NCBI RefSeq assembly: GCF_003071065.1
Contig: NZ_QCXX01000007.1
Location: forward strand, 62,669 to 126,668
Reading direction: 5' to 3'
Length of the DNA: 64,000 nucleotides
From: Sphingobacterium athyrii
GTDB taxonomy: Bacteria > Bacteroidota > Bacteroidia > Sphingobacteriales > Sphingobacteriaceae
The translations under genes and the position numbers were made by a program. Positions 10,553 through 20,242 of the stretch are shown in pieces; the first letter of the stretch is position 1; every line of letters begins with the position of its first letter. The notes below the pieces were generated by a model, which was not told the DNA's origin, made no database searches, and was given only the letters and a program-made list of their open reading frames with translations.

Positions 10553-12937
10553 ATGATTAAAACATATTTCAGATCAGCGCTACGACAACTATTGAAACAT
10601 AGCTACTATACCTTTTTAACAATTGCTGGTTTAGGTCTGGCAATTGCATGTAGTTTATTTATCTATAGCTATAATAGCTTCCAATATAGTTTTGATCAGT
10701 TTCATACCGATAAAGAACTTACCTTTCTAGTCGTACAGGATCTGAAACTAGAGCAGGTCGAACATAGCAAAGGCGGATCCTATGCCATGTACAATGCTAT
10801 TTCACGTGAAATTCCACAAGTGGAACGAACAGCATTGTATATGGATAATAAAGACCTTACGCTACGGATAGCGGATCAGTTGTATAAAACGGAGGGCAAA
10901 GCCGCTTTTGTTTCATCGGAATATTTCAACACCTTAAATTTCCCCTGGTTAGCGGGATCCCCAAAAGATCTGGATCAGCCCAATACCGTCGCGTTGACCA
11001 AAACAATGGCCAAAACTTATTTTAATAACGATAACCCCTTGGGCAAAACGATCTTGGTCGACAGCAAATTTCCAGTGAAAGTTGTGGGTATCATAGATGA
11101 CCGTAACAAAAATTCAGACTTCCGTTCAGAAATCTATTTTTCGCAAAGTTCTGTTTCTACTTTATGGCAAATCCCTCAAAACGACGGGTTCTTTAATAAT
11201 TGGGGCTACTCCAACTCAAGCAATAATATCCTTGTCACCTTAAAAAACGCCGCCGATAAAAATACAGTCGAGCAAGCCATACATGCGCTGGTTGCCAAGT
11301 ACTGGCACAAAGATGTACTACAGACATTCAGTTATAAACTCCTGCCCTTAACAAGTTACCATTTTGACACAGATTACGGAAAGGGAACACAACGTACACT
11401 TCTGAGTATCCTGGTCGCAATTGCCATCGGAGTCAGTATCATGGCATTGGTCAATTACAGCAACATCACCTTTGCCAGACAAATGAACCGCAGTGTAGAA
11501 ATGGGCGTGAGAAAGGTACTGGGTTGTTCCAAAAGGCAACTCTACATTCAGTTTCTGATCGAAACCCTGATCCTGACCGCTGCTGCTATTATCTTCGCTT
11601 TAGTTTTATTGCTGATCTTTTCCAATTGGGCAAACCAGGCTCTTTTTCCACATGAACCTGTACAGATTGTCCATCCTCGGTCATTTATAGCTATCATTGG
11701 TATCATCTGGGTTTTAACGAGCCTGTTGACCTCCATCTATCCCCTCATTTTTGTCAATAAGATGGACATCCAGCAGGCATTGAAAAAGCTGACCATAGGC
11801 CCCTGGAACTTTAGTCGCAAAACGCTTATTGTTTTTCAGAATATGATCGCCATGACGCTGCTGATCGCCACTTTTGTTATTGTCTTACAGGTAAATCACC
11901 TCAAAAACACAGATATTGGATTCAGCAGGGAGCAGGTTATCCTGCTTCCGTTCACAAAAAAAATGATCCAATCAAAAGCGAAAATCGCTCATTTCATCAG
12001 CAATAGAACCGATGTTCAATCGTACACTTTTAGCGATAATCCACCTTCATCTGAAAAGGTATGGGGCGGAACCATCCAGTTTGACAACAGAACAGAATGG
12101 GAAAAATGGCCTGCCCGATACGCTATCGGGGATTCTGCTTATATCAGCACTTTTAACATCAAATTATTGGCAGGAAAAAATTTCAACGACAATCCCCAGA
12201 AACCTGAATTTCTGATCAATCAAAATATGGCTACCGCATTGGGCTATAAAGATCCTAATGATATTATCGGCAAGTCTTTAAACGCCGGTGGGCTGAACGA
12301 AGAACAAGTAGGAACAATTGTAGGAGTTGTTGCGGACTTTAGCACCAATTCGCTGAACGAGCCCATCTCCCCTACCGTAATTGGGTATAATGAAACGCGG
12401 TTAAAAAATGTAGCGATTAAACTGAAGGGTACCGATCACCAACTGCTCGTGAAAGATCTGGAGCAACAATGGAAAAATTGGTATCCCGATGAAGTGTTCC
12501 AATACAAATTCTATGATCAGCAGATTGCTCAGCTCTACAAGAAAGAAGTATTACTGGAAAAACTAATCTGGATCGCCGTTATCGTCGCGATAAGCATCAG
12601 TATGCTCGGTTTTTTGGGACTGCTCTCCATTAACATCCTAAAACGGACAAAAGAAATCGGAATCCGAAAAGTGTTAGGTTCTTCGGTAACAGGTATTATT
12701 GTATTGTTGTCACAAGATTTCTTTAAATGGATAACAATTGCTTTTTTACTTGCTACACCACTTGCGTATTATCTTATGAACCGCTGGCTGGACAATTTCC
12801 CTTTTCGGATCAGTATGGGCTGGTGGATCTTTGCATCCGCTTTCTGTGTTGGACTTATGTTAACGATTGCCGTGGTATCCCTCCAAGCAATAAAAGCGGC
12901 CACATCCAATCCTGTTGATAGTTTACGGGACGAATAG
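10553..12937 (+). CDS. ABC transporter permease, FtsX/MacB family (permease 6)
   Basis: A 794-residue permease, last in the run of four and the most divergent of them. The N terminus (MIKTYFRSALRQLLKHSYYTF) departs from the KIAWRN pattern. The first FtsX block reads NYSNITFARQMNRSVEMGVRKVLGCSKRQL instead of NFINLSTAR. The terminal loop KEIGIRKVLGSSVTGI and the tail NPVDSLRDE are conventional, so coupling to an ATPase is likely retained. The 50-bp gap before it is the longest inside the run. After its stop the next gene lies on the opposite strand, so this ends the transcription unit. Confidence 0.92.
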   Translation: MIKTYFRSALRQLLKHSYYTFLTIAGLGLAIACSLFIYSYNSFQYSFDQFHTDKELTFLVVQDLKLEQVEHSKGGSYAMYNAISREIPQVERTALYMDNKDLTLRIADQLYKTEGKAAFVSSEYFNTLNFPWLAGSPKDLDQPNTVALTKTMAKTYFNNDNPLGKTILVDSKFPVKVVGIIDDRNKNSDFRSEIYFSQSSVSTLWQIPQNDGFFNNWGYSNSSNNILVTLKNAADKNTVEQAIHALVAKYWHKDVLQTFSYKLLPLTSYHFDTDYGKGTQRTLLSILVAIAIGVSIMALVNYSNITFARQMNRSVEMGVRKVLGCSKRQLYIQFLIETLILTAAAIIFALVLLLIFSNWANQALFPHEPVQIVHPRSFIAIIGIIWVLTSLLTSIYPLIFVNKMDIQQALKKLTIGPWNFSRKTLIVFQNMIAMTLLIATFVIVLQVNHLKNTDIGFSREQVILLPFTKKMIQSKAKIAHFISNRTDVQSYTFSDNPPSSEKVWGGTIQFDNRTEWEKWPARYAIGDSAYISTFNIKLLAGKNFNDNPQKPEFLINQNMATALGYKDPNDIIGKSLNAGGLNEEQVGTIVGVVADFSTNSLNEPISPTVIGYNETRLKNVAIKLKGTDHQLLVKDLEQQWKNWYPDEVFQYKFYDQQIAQLYKKEVLLEKLIWIAVIVAISISMLGFLGLLSINILKRTKEIGIRKVLGSSVTGIIVLLSQDFFKWITIAFLLATPLAYYLMNRWLDNFPFRISMGWWIFASAFCVGLMLTIAVVSLQAIKAATSNPVDSLRDE

Positions 12938-13025
12938 GAAAGGAAGCTGTCAACAAATTACAGCGAAAATGCTGGGATTTGAACAGACACTCCTTTCCGA
13001 TGCTCCGTATTCGAATAAGGTTTGT

Positions 13026-13643
13026 CTAAAGTACATAACTGCTGATGATATCACTATAATTTGGAGTCGGGTCTATTCCGATATAGGAGACCCTAAATTC
13101 ATATTCACGAAAGGACTCCAACCCATCGATAATACAGCTGCTTTTAGAACAGAGCTGTGTGCTCCAGTCTACATTTTGACCTTTGATGCGGAACTGATAC
13201 TGATACATGCGTGCCCCCCGCCATCGTTGTGTTTTTAGCTTCACGCGTCCACTACCCACCTCTTCGGGACGGGCGATTAGTCGCTCCACTTTGGGAACCA
13301 CTCCTCCATAAGAAGTTTTGGATTTTCTGACAGCATAACCGGCAGCTAAAATAATCGTCGGATCAGCATTGGCGATCGTATCTACATATTTAGCCAGTTC
13401 TTTCAATACGTACGCCAGTTCAGCTCTTTTTTGATTACGGATCAGTATAGCACGTGTGTCGCGATAATAGGCTTCCGTTGCGGCATTCCGGAATGCAACG
13501 AGCGCTTCCTCCAAAATTGACAATGCGGGTACAGGGGCTGCAAACAGTTCGGTTTCAGCAGCCATTTTGCTCAACACCTGTTCCGCCACCTGCATTAACC
13601 CGGCATCTTTATGCCCTCTTTCATTAAGTGTAACTTGACTCAT
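13026..13643 (-). CDS. fibronectin type III-like hypothetical protein
   Basis: A 205-residue protein with no signal peptide or membrane segment. Residues 1-115 are helical, with Ala- and Glu-rich stretches (for example LSILEEALVAFRNAATEAYYRD). Residues 125-205 look like a beta-sandwich of the fibronectin III type (MYQYQFRIKGQNVDWS, then GLESFREYEFRVSYIGIDP). Proteins of this layout occur in Bacteroidetes, often without assigned function. It lies head-on to permease 6 and is unrelated to the transporter array, so it looks like inserted cargo. A perfect 22-bp inverted repeat lies 72-133 bp upstream of its start. Function unknown. Confidence 0.7.
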   Translation of the reverse strand: MSQVTLNERGHKDAGLMQVAEQVLSKMAAETELFAAPVPALSILEEALVAFRNAATEAYYRDTRAILIRNQKRAELAYVLKELAKYVDTIANADPTIILAAGYAVRKSKTSYGGVVPKVERLIARPEEVGSGRVKLKTQRWRGARMYQYQFRIKGQNVDWSTQLCSKSSCIIDGLESFREYEFRVSYIGIDPTPNYSDIISSYVL

Positions 13644-13714
13644 CTTTTTTAAAATTAAATGTTTCAGATAAAATTATTTCCATAAGCAAAGATACAGTCA
13701 GGAGGCTCGGAGAC

Positions 13715-13776
13715 AGGGGTAAAATTGTCCCAAAATGCAGGAAGTACAAAAAAGATTTTGGGACAATTTTACCCCT
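13715..13776. repeat. perfect 22-bp inverted repeat with 18-nt loop
   Basis: The left arm (13715-13736) begins AGGGGTAAAATTGTCCC and the right arm (13755-13776) is its exact reverse complement over 22 bases. The 18-nt loop is A/G-rich. There is no T tract right after either arm, so a plain intrinsic terminator is unlikely. It lies upstream of the minus-strand hypothetical gene and could be an operator, a structured leader or a relic of a mobile element end. Confidence 0.8.
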
Positions 13777-14387
13777 TATTTTAGTTGATTTCGAACAGCA
13801 ATCTGTAGTAAATATTGCGTTATGGACCGATAAACATCCTTTTCCGAAATAGAAAGATCCTGTATCAGCCGCCCTAGGATAATTTGAAAAATCAAAAAAC
13901 ATATTATATTTTGAAAAATACACTTGAAACTGCGCAAAGTCTTGACCCGAAAAAACAGAAAGCAATTGAGCGGCTGCCAATTACATATTGGGTATTCAAT
14001 TTTTCAATGGAGCGGAAGCTGAATGCGATGAAGATACTGCGTTTCGCTAATTAAACAAATAGCATATTCAAATAGCGTTTCTGCAAATCCAATAAGCGAT
14101 CGGCGCTTCCAAATTAGGCATAGCACAAATCAAATTGAGAGAACCGAACATTTCGTTTTCCTATTCCTCTTCCTAATGAGCAAGGTCACTTTTCAAATTG
14201 AGGACTGGAAATAACACACTGGTAAAAAGCTTTTTCACGATTGAAAATTACAGTGTCTAATCTATAAAATGAAACTGTTCATCCGATACCGCCGATCGCT
14301 TCTCTGCTATTGAATTTTTCCAATGAGTTTTTCCTGTTCACCTATTTTATTATTTGTTATTCGTCCAGAAAATCAACGATATCAAGG

Positions 14388-14424
14388 TGTTCACCGCTGT
14401 ACAATGACTGTCCGAAATCGAACA
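14388..14424 (+). promoter_or_regulatory. paired 16-bp activator sites, run C
   Basis: The distal site is TGTTCACCGCTGTACA (14388-14403, the most degenerate inner bases). The proximal site is TGTCCGAAATCGAACA (14409-14424). Their centres are 21 bp apart. The proximal 16-mer is identical to the one before permease 11, 13 kb away. Confidence 0.7.
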
Positions 14425-14477
14425 GTCCCTTCAACTGAAAGCATATTAATACATTCACTCACAACAACATACCTATT

Positions 14478-14493
14478 TGGCTAAGGATTTGTA
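14478..14493 (+). promoter_or_regulatory. sigma-54-like -24/-12 promoter, run C
   Basis: TGGCTAAGGATTTGTA keeps TGGC and TTG in register but has T at the fifth position and TTGT at -12, making it the weakest of the four. The -12 G lies 74.5 bp from the centre of the proximal activator site. The leader to the ATG at 14575 would be about 70 nt. Confidence 0.5.
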
Positions 14494-14574
14494 TTAGGAT
14501 ACAAAAACTAGCGAAAACCGAAGCTGGCATCCGGTCTTTATGCGGTGACGGAAATAACCCTTATACAAGTGACA

Positions 14575-16980
14575 ATGACTTTTACAAACTTCAAGATTGC
14601 CTGGCGGAATATTCGAAAGAAGAAAATTCAAAACCTGATCAACCTGATCGGATTGACTCTTGGCATTACCTTTTTACTGCTGGTCGGGGCCTATATGTGG
14701 GATGTTCATCGGGTAAATAGTAAAATCAAAAATATAGATCAGCAATTTTTATTACAGAGCAAGTATAAGAAGGAAGGTTTTGGAATCAATTTGACCACGA
14801 TTGGAGCACTACCCAAAGCCCTCTATGAAGACTATCCGGATTTGGTGGCCAACTATTATCGTATCGATGGATTGACAGGTATTATCGCCAATGGTGCTAC
14901 GATCCATGAAGAAGGAATGGCACTCGGAGATCCTAGCCTTTTGACCATGTTTGGTTTTGAGCTTTTAGCGGGCAATCCCAAGACCGCGCTGAACAACCCC
15001 TTTTCTGTCGTGATCACTGACCGGGCCGCCTTAAAATATTTTGGAAACATAAATGTTCTGGGAAAAACCTTGCAGATTAAAAATTTCAAAGGCGAAAAAC
15101 ATGATTTTGAAATTACTGCCATTATAAAAACTACCGTACAAAATGCGGTCATGGATCTAACAAAGGATATGCATTCCGATATCTTCCTGCCCATTGCCAA
15201 CGAACAATACTTCGGCAGATCCGTGGATAACTGGAATAATCCTTACATTGCAGGTTACCTCGAATTGAAAGCCGGGGTGACGACACAACAACTGGATGCG
15301 GCGATTCAAACGCTGGTGCATAAAAACACCGATCAGGAATTCGCCAGCCAATACAGCCCCGACCTAAAGCCGTTGAAAAGCTATTATTTAGATGATAATC
15401 AGGGCGCTGTCCGCAAGATGATTCAGACGTTAATCTGGATAGCCATTTTTATCCTGGTCATGGCCATCATCAACTTTATCAATTTTAGTATTGCACAGCA
15501 TATTACACGATTGAAGGAAATCGGTGTGCGCAAGATTATGGGTTCTTCCAGATTACAATTGGTAAGACAATTGCTGACAGAGTATATTCTTATCGTAGCT
15601 ATTGCAGCCTTGATCAGTCTACCCATGTATTGCATGGTACACCCTTTGTTTGCACATGTGCTGATGCGCGAGCTGCCGTCTCTGATCAATTTACCGGGCT
15701 ATTTTTTTGGTTTATTAGGCCTGTTGACTATAGTGGTCGGTATGCTGGCGGGACTATATCCGGCAATTAAACTGTCCAATATCAAGATACTTCCCTCGGT
15801 AAAAAATCAGTTCTCCGCATTGGGTGACAAGCAATTGATTCGAAAAGTGCTACTGTTCTTTCAGTTTGCCGTTGCCCTGCTCCTCCTGGTCTGTACCCTG
15901 ATTATCTCCAAACAGGTCAATCTATTCATAAACAGTAATTTAGGATACAACAAGGATTATCTATTGACGGTACAGGCACCAAGGGACTGGTCCGAAAATG
16001 GTATCCGGAAAATGGAGACCATCCGGCATGAGCTGCTGCAGGAATCAGCGGTTAAGTCCGTGAGTCTTTCCTATGAAACCCCTGGGTTATTAGGCTTCAA
16101 TATGCAACCGGCTTTTGGCAATAACAACGACACGGACGTACAGGTACAACGCATTACCAGTGACGGTTATTTTCTGGAAACCTATGAAATCCCCTTATTG
16201 GCCGGCACCTTTTTACCGAAAAATGCGGTGACCGGTACCACTAATCGACCCGTTGTTATCAACAAAAAAGCCATGGAAGATTTTGGTTTCAGTGATGCTC
16301 AAAGTACGATCGGTCAGCAGATCGCACTAAATGATCCAAAAGATAAGATGACCATTGTAGGGGTTACCGACAACTTTGTCGCAAATTCTCTCCATCAGGC
16401 ATCTCCGGCGATCGCCTGGACAGATATCCGTGAAAGTTTCCAATACCGATACCTAAGTATCCGTTTAAAACCGGGTCAACTGTCCAGCGCCGTGCAAGGA
16501 CTGGAAAAGAAATGGAAACAATTGATGCCGGATGCGCCATTTAAATATCAATTTATGGATGACCGCATCAAAGGTTTATACGAAACGGAACTGCAACTGC
16601 ACCGGGCGGCGCAGATCGCGAGCGCGGTTTCACTTTTGATCGTCGTGTTGGGATTAACCGGCCTGATCTCCCTATCGATTCATCTCCGTAACAAGGAAGT
16701 AGGCATCCGCAAAGTGCTGGGCGCCTCCTTAGCACATTTGATGCTGTTATTTTCGAAAGAGTACTATGGCATATTTTTGTTGGCGATTTTGGTAACAGTC
16801 CCATCAAGCTATATGCTGATGCAACACTGGCTACAGAACTATATCATCCGAATAGAAATCAATGCATTCACCTACCTGTTGCCACTGGGCATACTGCTGA
16901 GCATGCTGGGTCTGCTGGTGGGCTTCATCGTATTTCGGGCCACCCGGTTTAATCCGGTCGAAAAATTAAGGGATGAATAA
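14575..16980 (+). CDS. ABC transporter permease, FtsX/MacB family (permease 7)
   Basis: An 801-residue permease when started at the ATG giving MTFTNFKIAWRNIRKKK, which aligns with the paralogue N termini. A GTG 30 bp upstream (14545) would add ten residues and cannot be excluded. The first FtsX block has NFINFSIAQHITRLKEIGVRKIMGSSRLQL. The terminal block has NKEVGIRKVLGASLAHL and then FSKEYYGIFLLAILVTVPSSYM in place of the usual ASPIAWW helix. The tail is NPVEKLRDE. It heads a two-gene run driven by the sigma-54-like module upstream; permease 8 starts 27 bp after its stop. Confidence 0.92.
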   Translation: MTFTNFKIAWRNIRKKKIQNLINLIGLTLGITFLLLVGAYMWDVHRVNSKIKNIDQQFLLQSKYKKEGFGINLTTIGALPKALYEDYPDLVANYYRIDGLTGIIANGATIHEEGMALGDPSLLTMFGFELLAGNPKTALNNPFSVVITDRAALKYFGNINVLGKTLQIKNFKGEKHDFEITAIIKTTVQNAVMDLTKDMHSDIFLPIANEQYFGRSVDNWNNPYIAGYLELKAGVTTQQLDAAIQTLVHKNTDQEFASQYSPDLKPLKSYYLDDNQGAVRKMIQTLIWIAIFILVMAIINFINFSIAQHITRLKEIGVRKIMGSSRLQLVRQLLTEYILIVAIAALISLPMYCMVHPLFAHVLMRELPSLINLPGYFFGLLGLLTIVVGMLAGLYPAIKLSNIKILPSVKNQFSALGDKQLIRKVLLFFQFAVALLLLVCTLIISKQVNLFINSNLGYNKDYLLTVQAPRDWSENGIRKMETIRHELLQESAVKSVSLSYETPGLLGFNMQPAFGNNNDTDVQVQRITSDGYFLETYEIPLLAGTFLPKNAVTGTTNRPVVINKKAMEDFGFSDAQSTIGQQIALNDPKDKMTIVGVTDNFVANSLHQASPAIAWTDIRESFQYRYLSIRLKPGQLSSAVQGLEKKWKQLMPDAPFKYQFMDDRIKGLYETELQLHRAAQIASAVSLLIVVLGLTGLISLSIHLRNKEVGIRKVLGASLAHLMLLFSKEYYGIFLLAILVTVPSSYMLMQHWLQNYIIRIEINAFTYLLPLGILLSMLGLLVGFIVFRATRFNPVEKLRDE

Positions 16981-17007
16981 TATCATAAACCAATCCATAT
17001 AAACAGT

Positions 17008-19404
17008 ATGATAAAGAACCATCTTAAAACCGCCTGGCGGACATTGACACACAATCGGATCTATTCGCTATCAAACCTCGTTGGGTTAACCATTGCTTTG
17101 TTCGTATTTATGTTGATCAGTTCACTTGTCGTTGATGAACTTTCTTACGACAGACAATGGAGCAACTCCAATGAGCTTTACCGAATGCGAATAGTGCCCA
17201 AAGAAACAAAGGAAGGTGTCACAAACAATATTTCAGGAGCTCCCGAAGGTATCTCGGCCACATTAAAAGCTAATTTTCCAGAGGTGCTTGGCTATACTTC
17301 AATCAATTCATTTTCACCAAAATTAACCATAAACAAGCGCTCGAAGCGACTAGCCGAAATCAATACGCTGGAAATTGACAGTGGTTTTTTCAATCTTTTT
17401 GACGCAAAAATAATCGCTGGAAATCCGAAACAAGTCATTGCCGGAGCAAAAAATATCACATTGACAGCCTCCGCTGTACAAAAACACTTCGGCGGAAAAG
17501 ACGTGCTCGGCAGCACATTCTACAATAAACCACAAGAAGGGGAGCCCGAAGCTTATTATGTCAATGCCATTATTGAGGATATGCCCCATAATTCTTCCTT
17601 TCAGGCAGAAGCCCTCGTGCTGATGCCTAAGGTCAATGAATTCAATCCGGCAGAGACTGGTTCATTGCAAACACAGCTTCTATTACTCAAAAGCACAACT
17701 GACATTAACAGCTTTTCAACTAAAATAAACAAATGGTACAATGCACAGAAACTGAATGACTGGGCGAAAGGACACAATCTTATCATTGAGCCCATCAAAG
17801 ACATACACTTACTAAGTATTACAGGATGGGAGAATCCGATGCAGGATATTTATCTGCTGGCTGGAATAGCGCTCTTGATCCTTGTATTGGTCAGTATCAA
17901 TTACATCAACCTGAGCTTTGCCCATGCCTTAAAACGCGCACAGCAGATAGGAATCCGCAAAGTATTGGGTGCAAGCCGAAAGAATCTAATTATGCAAATG
18001 GGCCTGGAGAGTACCATACTCTTTGCCGGCTCTTTTCTGATTGCATTTTTTGGTTATGTGCTTATCAGCCCGGCATTTGAACATTATTTAGAACATCCAT
18101 TGACGATGAGCTACCAGCATTCCTTATTAATGTTTGTTGGATTATTATCCACCTGGATCCTTCTGGGCTGGCTGTGCAGCTTACCTACGGCATTGTCTCT
18201 ATCAAAAACGCAGCCATCATTGGAACTTCGGAGGCAGCTTTCTTTCTTCAGACTTCCGCTCAATATGGCATTTACCAAAGTACTGGTTGTTATCCAGTTT
18301 GCCATTGCCATTGTCGTAGCGATCTGTATGATGTCCATGCGGGCGCAATTGAATTACCTGTACAGCAAAGATCTTGGCTACGAACCTAAAAATCTTTTGG
18401 CCATCAACTATACCTCCTGGGAAGGAAAGGATCAGGCTTTCAAACAGGAGCTATTAAAAAATTCATACATCTCATCGGTCAGCCTCACAGGTTGGACTCC
18501 CTTTAGTGGGAGTGTGGATTTTAAAACAGTAAAAGACCCCGATAATCCGAACGAAGATCTCGCGGTTGTATTTGTTTATGCGGACTATGATTACATCAAA
18601 ACAATGGGCATAAAGCTTCTTGACGGCCGGCCTTTGAGTGCGGACTATGCAATGGACAGACCATTTACGGATTCGGTACACAATGGACAACCGGTCTTTA
18701 CAAACATGCTCATTTCCGAAGGCACCGCCCAGCGGCTATCTTTAAAACTCAATAGGAGCAACGAGCCTCTAAAAAATACACCGGTGGGCGTATTTAAAGA
18801 GTTTAACGGGGCAAGTTTAAAGTTTCCGATCGGCCCTTTTGCGATTAAGGCACAAAAGGAATGGGAAGGCGGCTGCATGCTTATCCGCGTAGAAGAAGGC
18901 AAGAAAAAGGAAGCTTTAGCCTTGGTAAACAGTACCTGGAACAAATTTTTCCCTAACCGGATCGCGCAGATCAACTGGCAGGAAGATCAGGTACAGCATC
19001 AATATAACAAAGAGAAAAAACAGTACCAGCAATTGGCACTTTTTACGGGGGCCAGTATGCTGATTGCTATCTTAGGGATCGTAGCCATTGCCATTTATAC
19101 GCTAGAACGACGGGTAAAAGAAATCGGTATCCGTAAAGTATTGGGGGCTTCAGTAAATACGATCACCTATATGATTTCCAGATCCTTTATCGTGCTCCTG
19201 CTGATCGCTATTCTAATTGCTTTTCCCACAGCATGGTGGTTTACGCACAAATGGTTGGAAAATTTCTACTACCATATTGATGTTCCGATTGCCCTATTTG
19301 TTTTCACTGGATTGTTTATCGGTTTGACAACTTTAGCGATTATTGCTGTCCGGATATTCCGGACAGCCCGCATCAATCCCGTCAATAGTTTACGGGACGA
19401 ATAA
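17008..19404 (+). CDS. ABC transporter permease, FtsX/MacB family (permease 8)
   Basis: A 798-residue permease, second and last of its run. It opens MIKNHLKTAWRTLTHNRIYS. The first FtsX block carries NYINLSFAHALKRAQQIGIRKVLGASRKNL, where Q-Q replaces the usual K-E before the RKVLG motif. The last block is RRVKEIGIRKVLGASVNTI followed by FPTAWWFTHKWLENFYYH. The second periplasmic domain is more charged than in its neighbours (for example KVEEGKKKEAL-like region near residue 630). The tail is NPVNSLRDE. It is followed by an inverted repeat and a strong hairpin before a convergent gene. Confidence 0.92.
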   Translation: MIKNHLKTAWRTLTHNRIYSLSNLVGLTIALFVFMLISSLVVDELSYDRQWSNSNELYRMRIVPKETKEGVTNNISGAPEGISATLKANFPEVLGYTSINSFSPKLTINKRSKRLAEINTLEIDSGFFNLFDAKIIAGNPKQVIAGAKNITLTASAVQKHFGGKDVLGSTFYNKPQEGEPEAYYVNAIIEDMPHNSSFQAEALVLMPKVNEFNPAETGSLQTQLLLLKSTTDINSFSTKINKWYNAQKLNDWAKGHNLIIEPIKDIHLLSITGWENPMQDIYLLAGIALLILVLVSINYINLSFAHALKRAQQIGIRKVLGASRKNLIMQMGLESTILFAGSFLIAFFGYVLISPAFEHYLEHPLTMSYQHSLLMFVGLLSTWILLGWLCSLPTALSLSKTQPSLELRRQLSFFRLPLNMAFTKVLVVIQFAIAIVVAICMMSMRAQLNYLYSKDLGYEPKNLLAINYTSWEGKDQAFKQELLKNSYISSVSLTGWTPFSGSVDFKTVKDPDNPNEDLAVVFVYADYDYIKTMGIKLLDGRPLSADYAMDRPFTDSVHNGQPVFTNMLISEGTAQRLSLKLNRSNEPLKNTPVGVFKEFNGASLKFPIGPFAIKAQKEWEGGCMLIRVEEGKKKEALALVNSTWNKFFPNRIAQINWQEDQVQHQYNKEKKQYQQLALFTGASMLIAILGIVAIAIYTLERRVKEIGIRKVLGASVNTITYMISRSFIVLLLIAILIAFPTAWWFTHKWLENFYYHIDVPIALFVFTGLFIGLTTLAIIAVRIFRTARINPVNSLRDE

Positions 19405-19405
19405 A

Positions 19406-19492
19406 TAAGCCGTAGGTGTGCGAAGTTTAAATAGTGCAAACTGTTATTAAGCTAAAGGGAATGGAAGTTATAATTGGTGTACCTACGGCTTA
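19406..19492. repeat. 12-bp inverted repeat flanking a 63-nt spacer
   Basis: TAAGCCGTAGGT (19406-19417) is mirrored exactly by ACCTACGGCTTA (19481-19492). The first copy starts two bases after the permease 8 stop codon. The 63-nt spacer has no ORF. It may be part of the transcript end, or short terminal repeats of a tiny non-autonomous element; the sequence alone does not decide. Confidence 0.55.
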
Positions 19493-19503
19493 GGATCTTT
19501 GTA

Positions 19504-19542
19504 GCAATTTTTAGCTGTTCGATGTGAACAGTTAAAAATTGC
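19504..19542. terminator. bidirectional terminator between permease 8 and the minus-strand HTH gene
   Basis: A 17-base arm starting GCAATTTTTAGCTGTTC (19504-19520) pairs with GAACAGTTAAAAATTGC (19526-19542) with one mismatch and a 5-nt loop. The A/T-rich lower stem supplies U tracts on both strands. It abuts the stop codon of the minus-strand gene. Confidence 0.75.
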
Positions 19543-20226
19543 TTATTTCTTTTCAGTCGATTCCGCGTGAGCCGCTAAAACATAGGCAAACCCATATGGA
19601 GATTCTTTCCGAACAATTTTGCGTTCGCCAGACAGACTGAGCAGATCATCGAGCACCTTCATCAGATTTTTAGGTCGTACATAGCTCTCCAACTTCTCGC
19701 AACATAACTTATGCACCTCGTCAGGTTGTTTTTCCTCGTTAAAATATCCAGCATCAATTGTCTCCTCCAAAAAAGCCGTTATCTTTTCCAATTCATCCGC
19801 TGTAGAACTTTCATAAGGATCAATATCGTGACGAATGTCTATTAATTTAAATTCGGTTACTCGCTGATCTTGCTCCTCATCAACTTTATATAGCTGGTAA
19901 ATAACCCGGTCAGCCAGTTTTGTCATATGCAATTCGTATCTTTTCTCCGCTGACGATATTTTAACACCCATATGCACCATAGTATCTAGGTTATTTATAG
20001 CCAATACATCATTCATGACAAATACATCGTGCATAGAAATTTGCTTAATCCTGAATGTCTCAATTTTAGTCATAAAATCCAATGGCTTACCCATTAAAAA
20101 AGAAACTTCCTCAGGCGACAAATGCCGCGAGATACGGTGCAATATCATCCGGTAAAATATCAATATTTCTATCTCTTGACATTTCCTTTTATACACTTTC
20201 GTGCTAGGTTTAAATTTATTACTCAT
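19543..20226 (-). CDS. hypothetical protein with N-terminal HTH-like segment
   Basis: A 227-residue protein starting at MSNKFKPSTKVYKRK; an upstream in-frame start would add seven residues. Residues about 25-55 (ISRHLSPEEVSFLMGKPLDFMTKIE) resemble the XRE-type helix-turn-helix, in particular the L-S-x-E-E-V-x-x-x-x-G-K pattern. The rest is charged and mostly helical, with no recognised domain. It is divergent from a second small HTH gene across a 123-bp spacer with a 19-bp direct repeat, a layout typical of paired regulators or toxin-antitoxin-like modules. It lies between two permease runs and appears to be inserted cargo. No enzymatic motif is visible. Confidence 0.65.
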   Translation of the reverse strand: MSNKFKPSTKVYKRKCQEIEILIFYRMILHRISRHLSPEEVSFLMGKPLDFMTKIETFRIKQISMHDVFVMNDVLAINNLDTMVHMGVKISSAEKRYELHMTKLADRVIYQLYKVDEEQDQRVTEFKLIDIRHDIDPYESSTADELEKITAFLEETIDAGYFNEEKQPDEVHKLCCEKLESYVRPKNLMKVLDDLLSLSGERKIVRKESPYGFAYVLAAHAESTEKK

Positions 20227-20242
20227 AACATTTATATAGATT

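Larger units (their letters stand above)
13644..14574. other. long non-coding stretch between hypothetical gene and permease 7
   Basis: About 930 bp without a convincing gene. It contains the perfect 22-bp inverted repeat (13715-13776), the paired activator sites (14388-14424) and the sigma-54-like element (14478-14493). A short open stretch on the plus strand around 13880-14052 would encode a peptide ending SMERKLNAMKILRFAN. It has no good start or recognisable family and may be a decayed gene fragment. Nothing else was identified between about 14055 and 14385. Confidence 0.5.

Noticed and set aside
12915..13238. 107-codon plus-strand open frame after permease 6
   Set aside because: It lies antisense to the well-supported minus-strand gene and overlaps the end of permease 6; its composition is that of a shadow frame.
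13624..13980. 118-codon open frame on the minus strand upstream of the fibronectin-III-like gene
   Set aside because: It overlaps that gene's start, contains the 22-bp inverted repeat, has no recognisable family or start context, and is poor in the residues usual for real proteins here.
19516..19530. TGTTCGATGTGAACA resembling the permease activator sites
   Set aside because: The half sites are 15 bp overall instead of 16, there is no second copy 21-22 bp away, no -24/-12 element 75 bp downstream, and it is fully explained as the top of a terminator hairpin.
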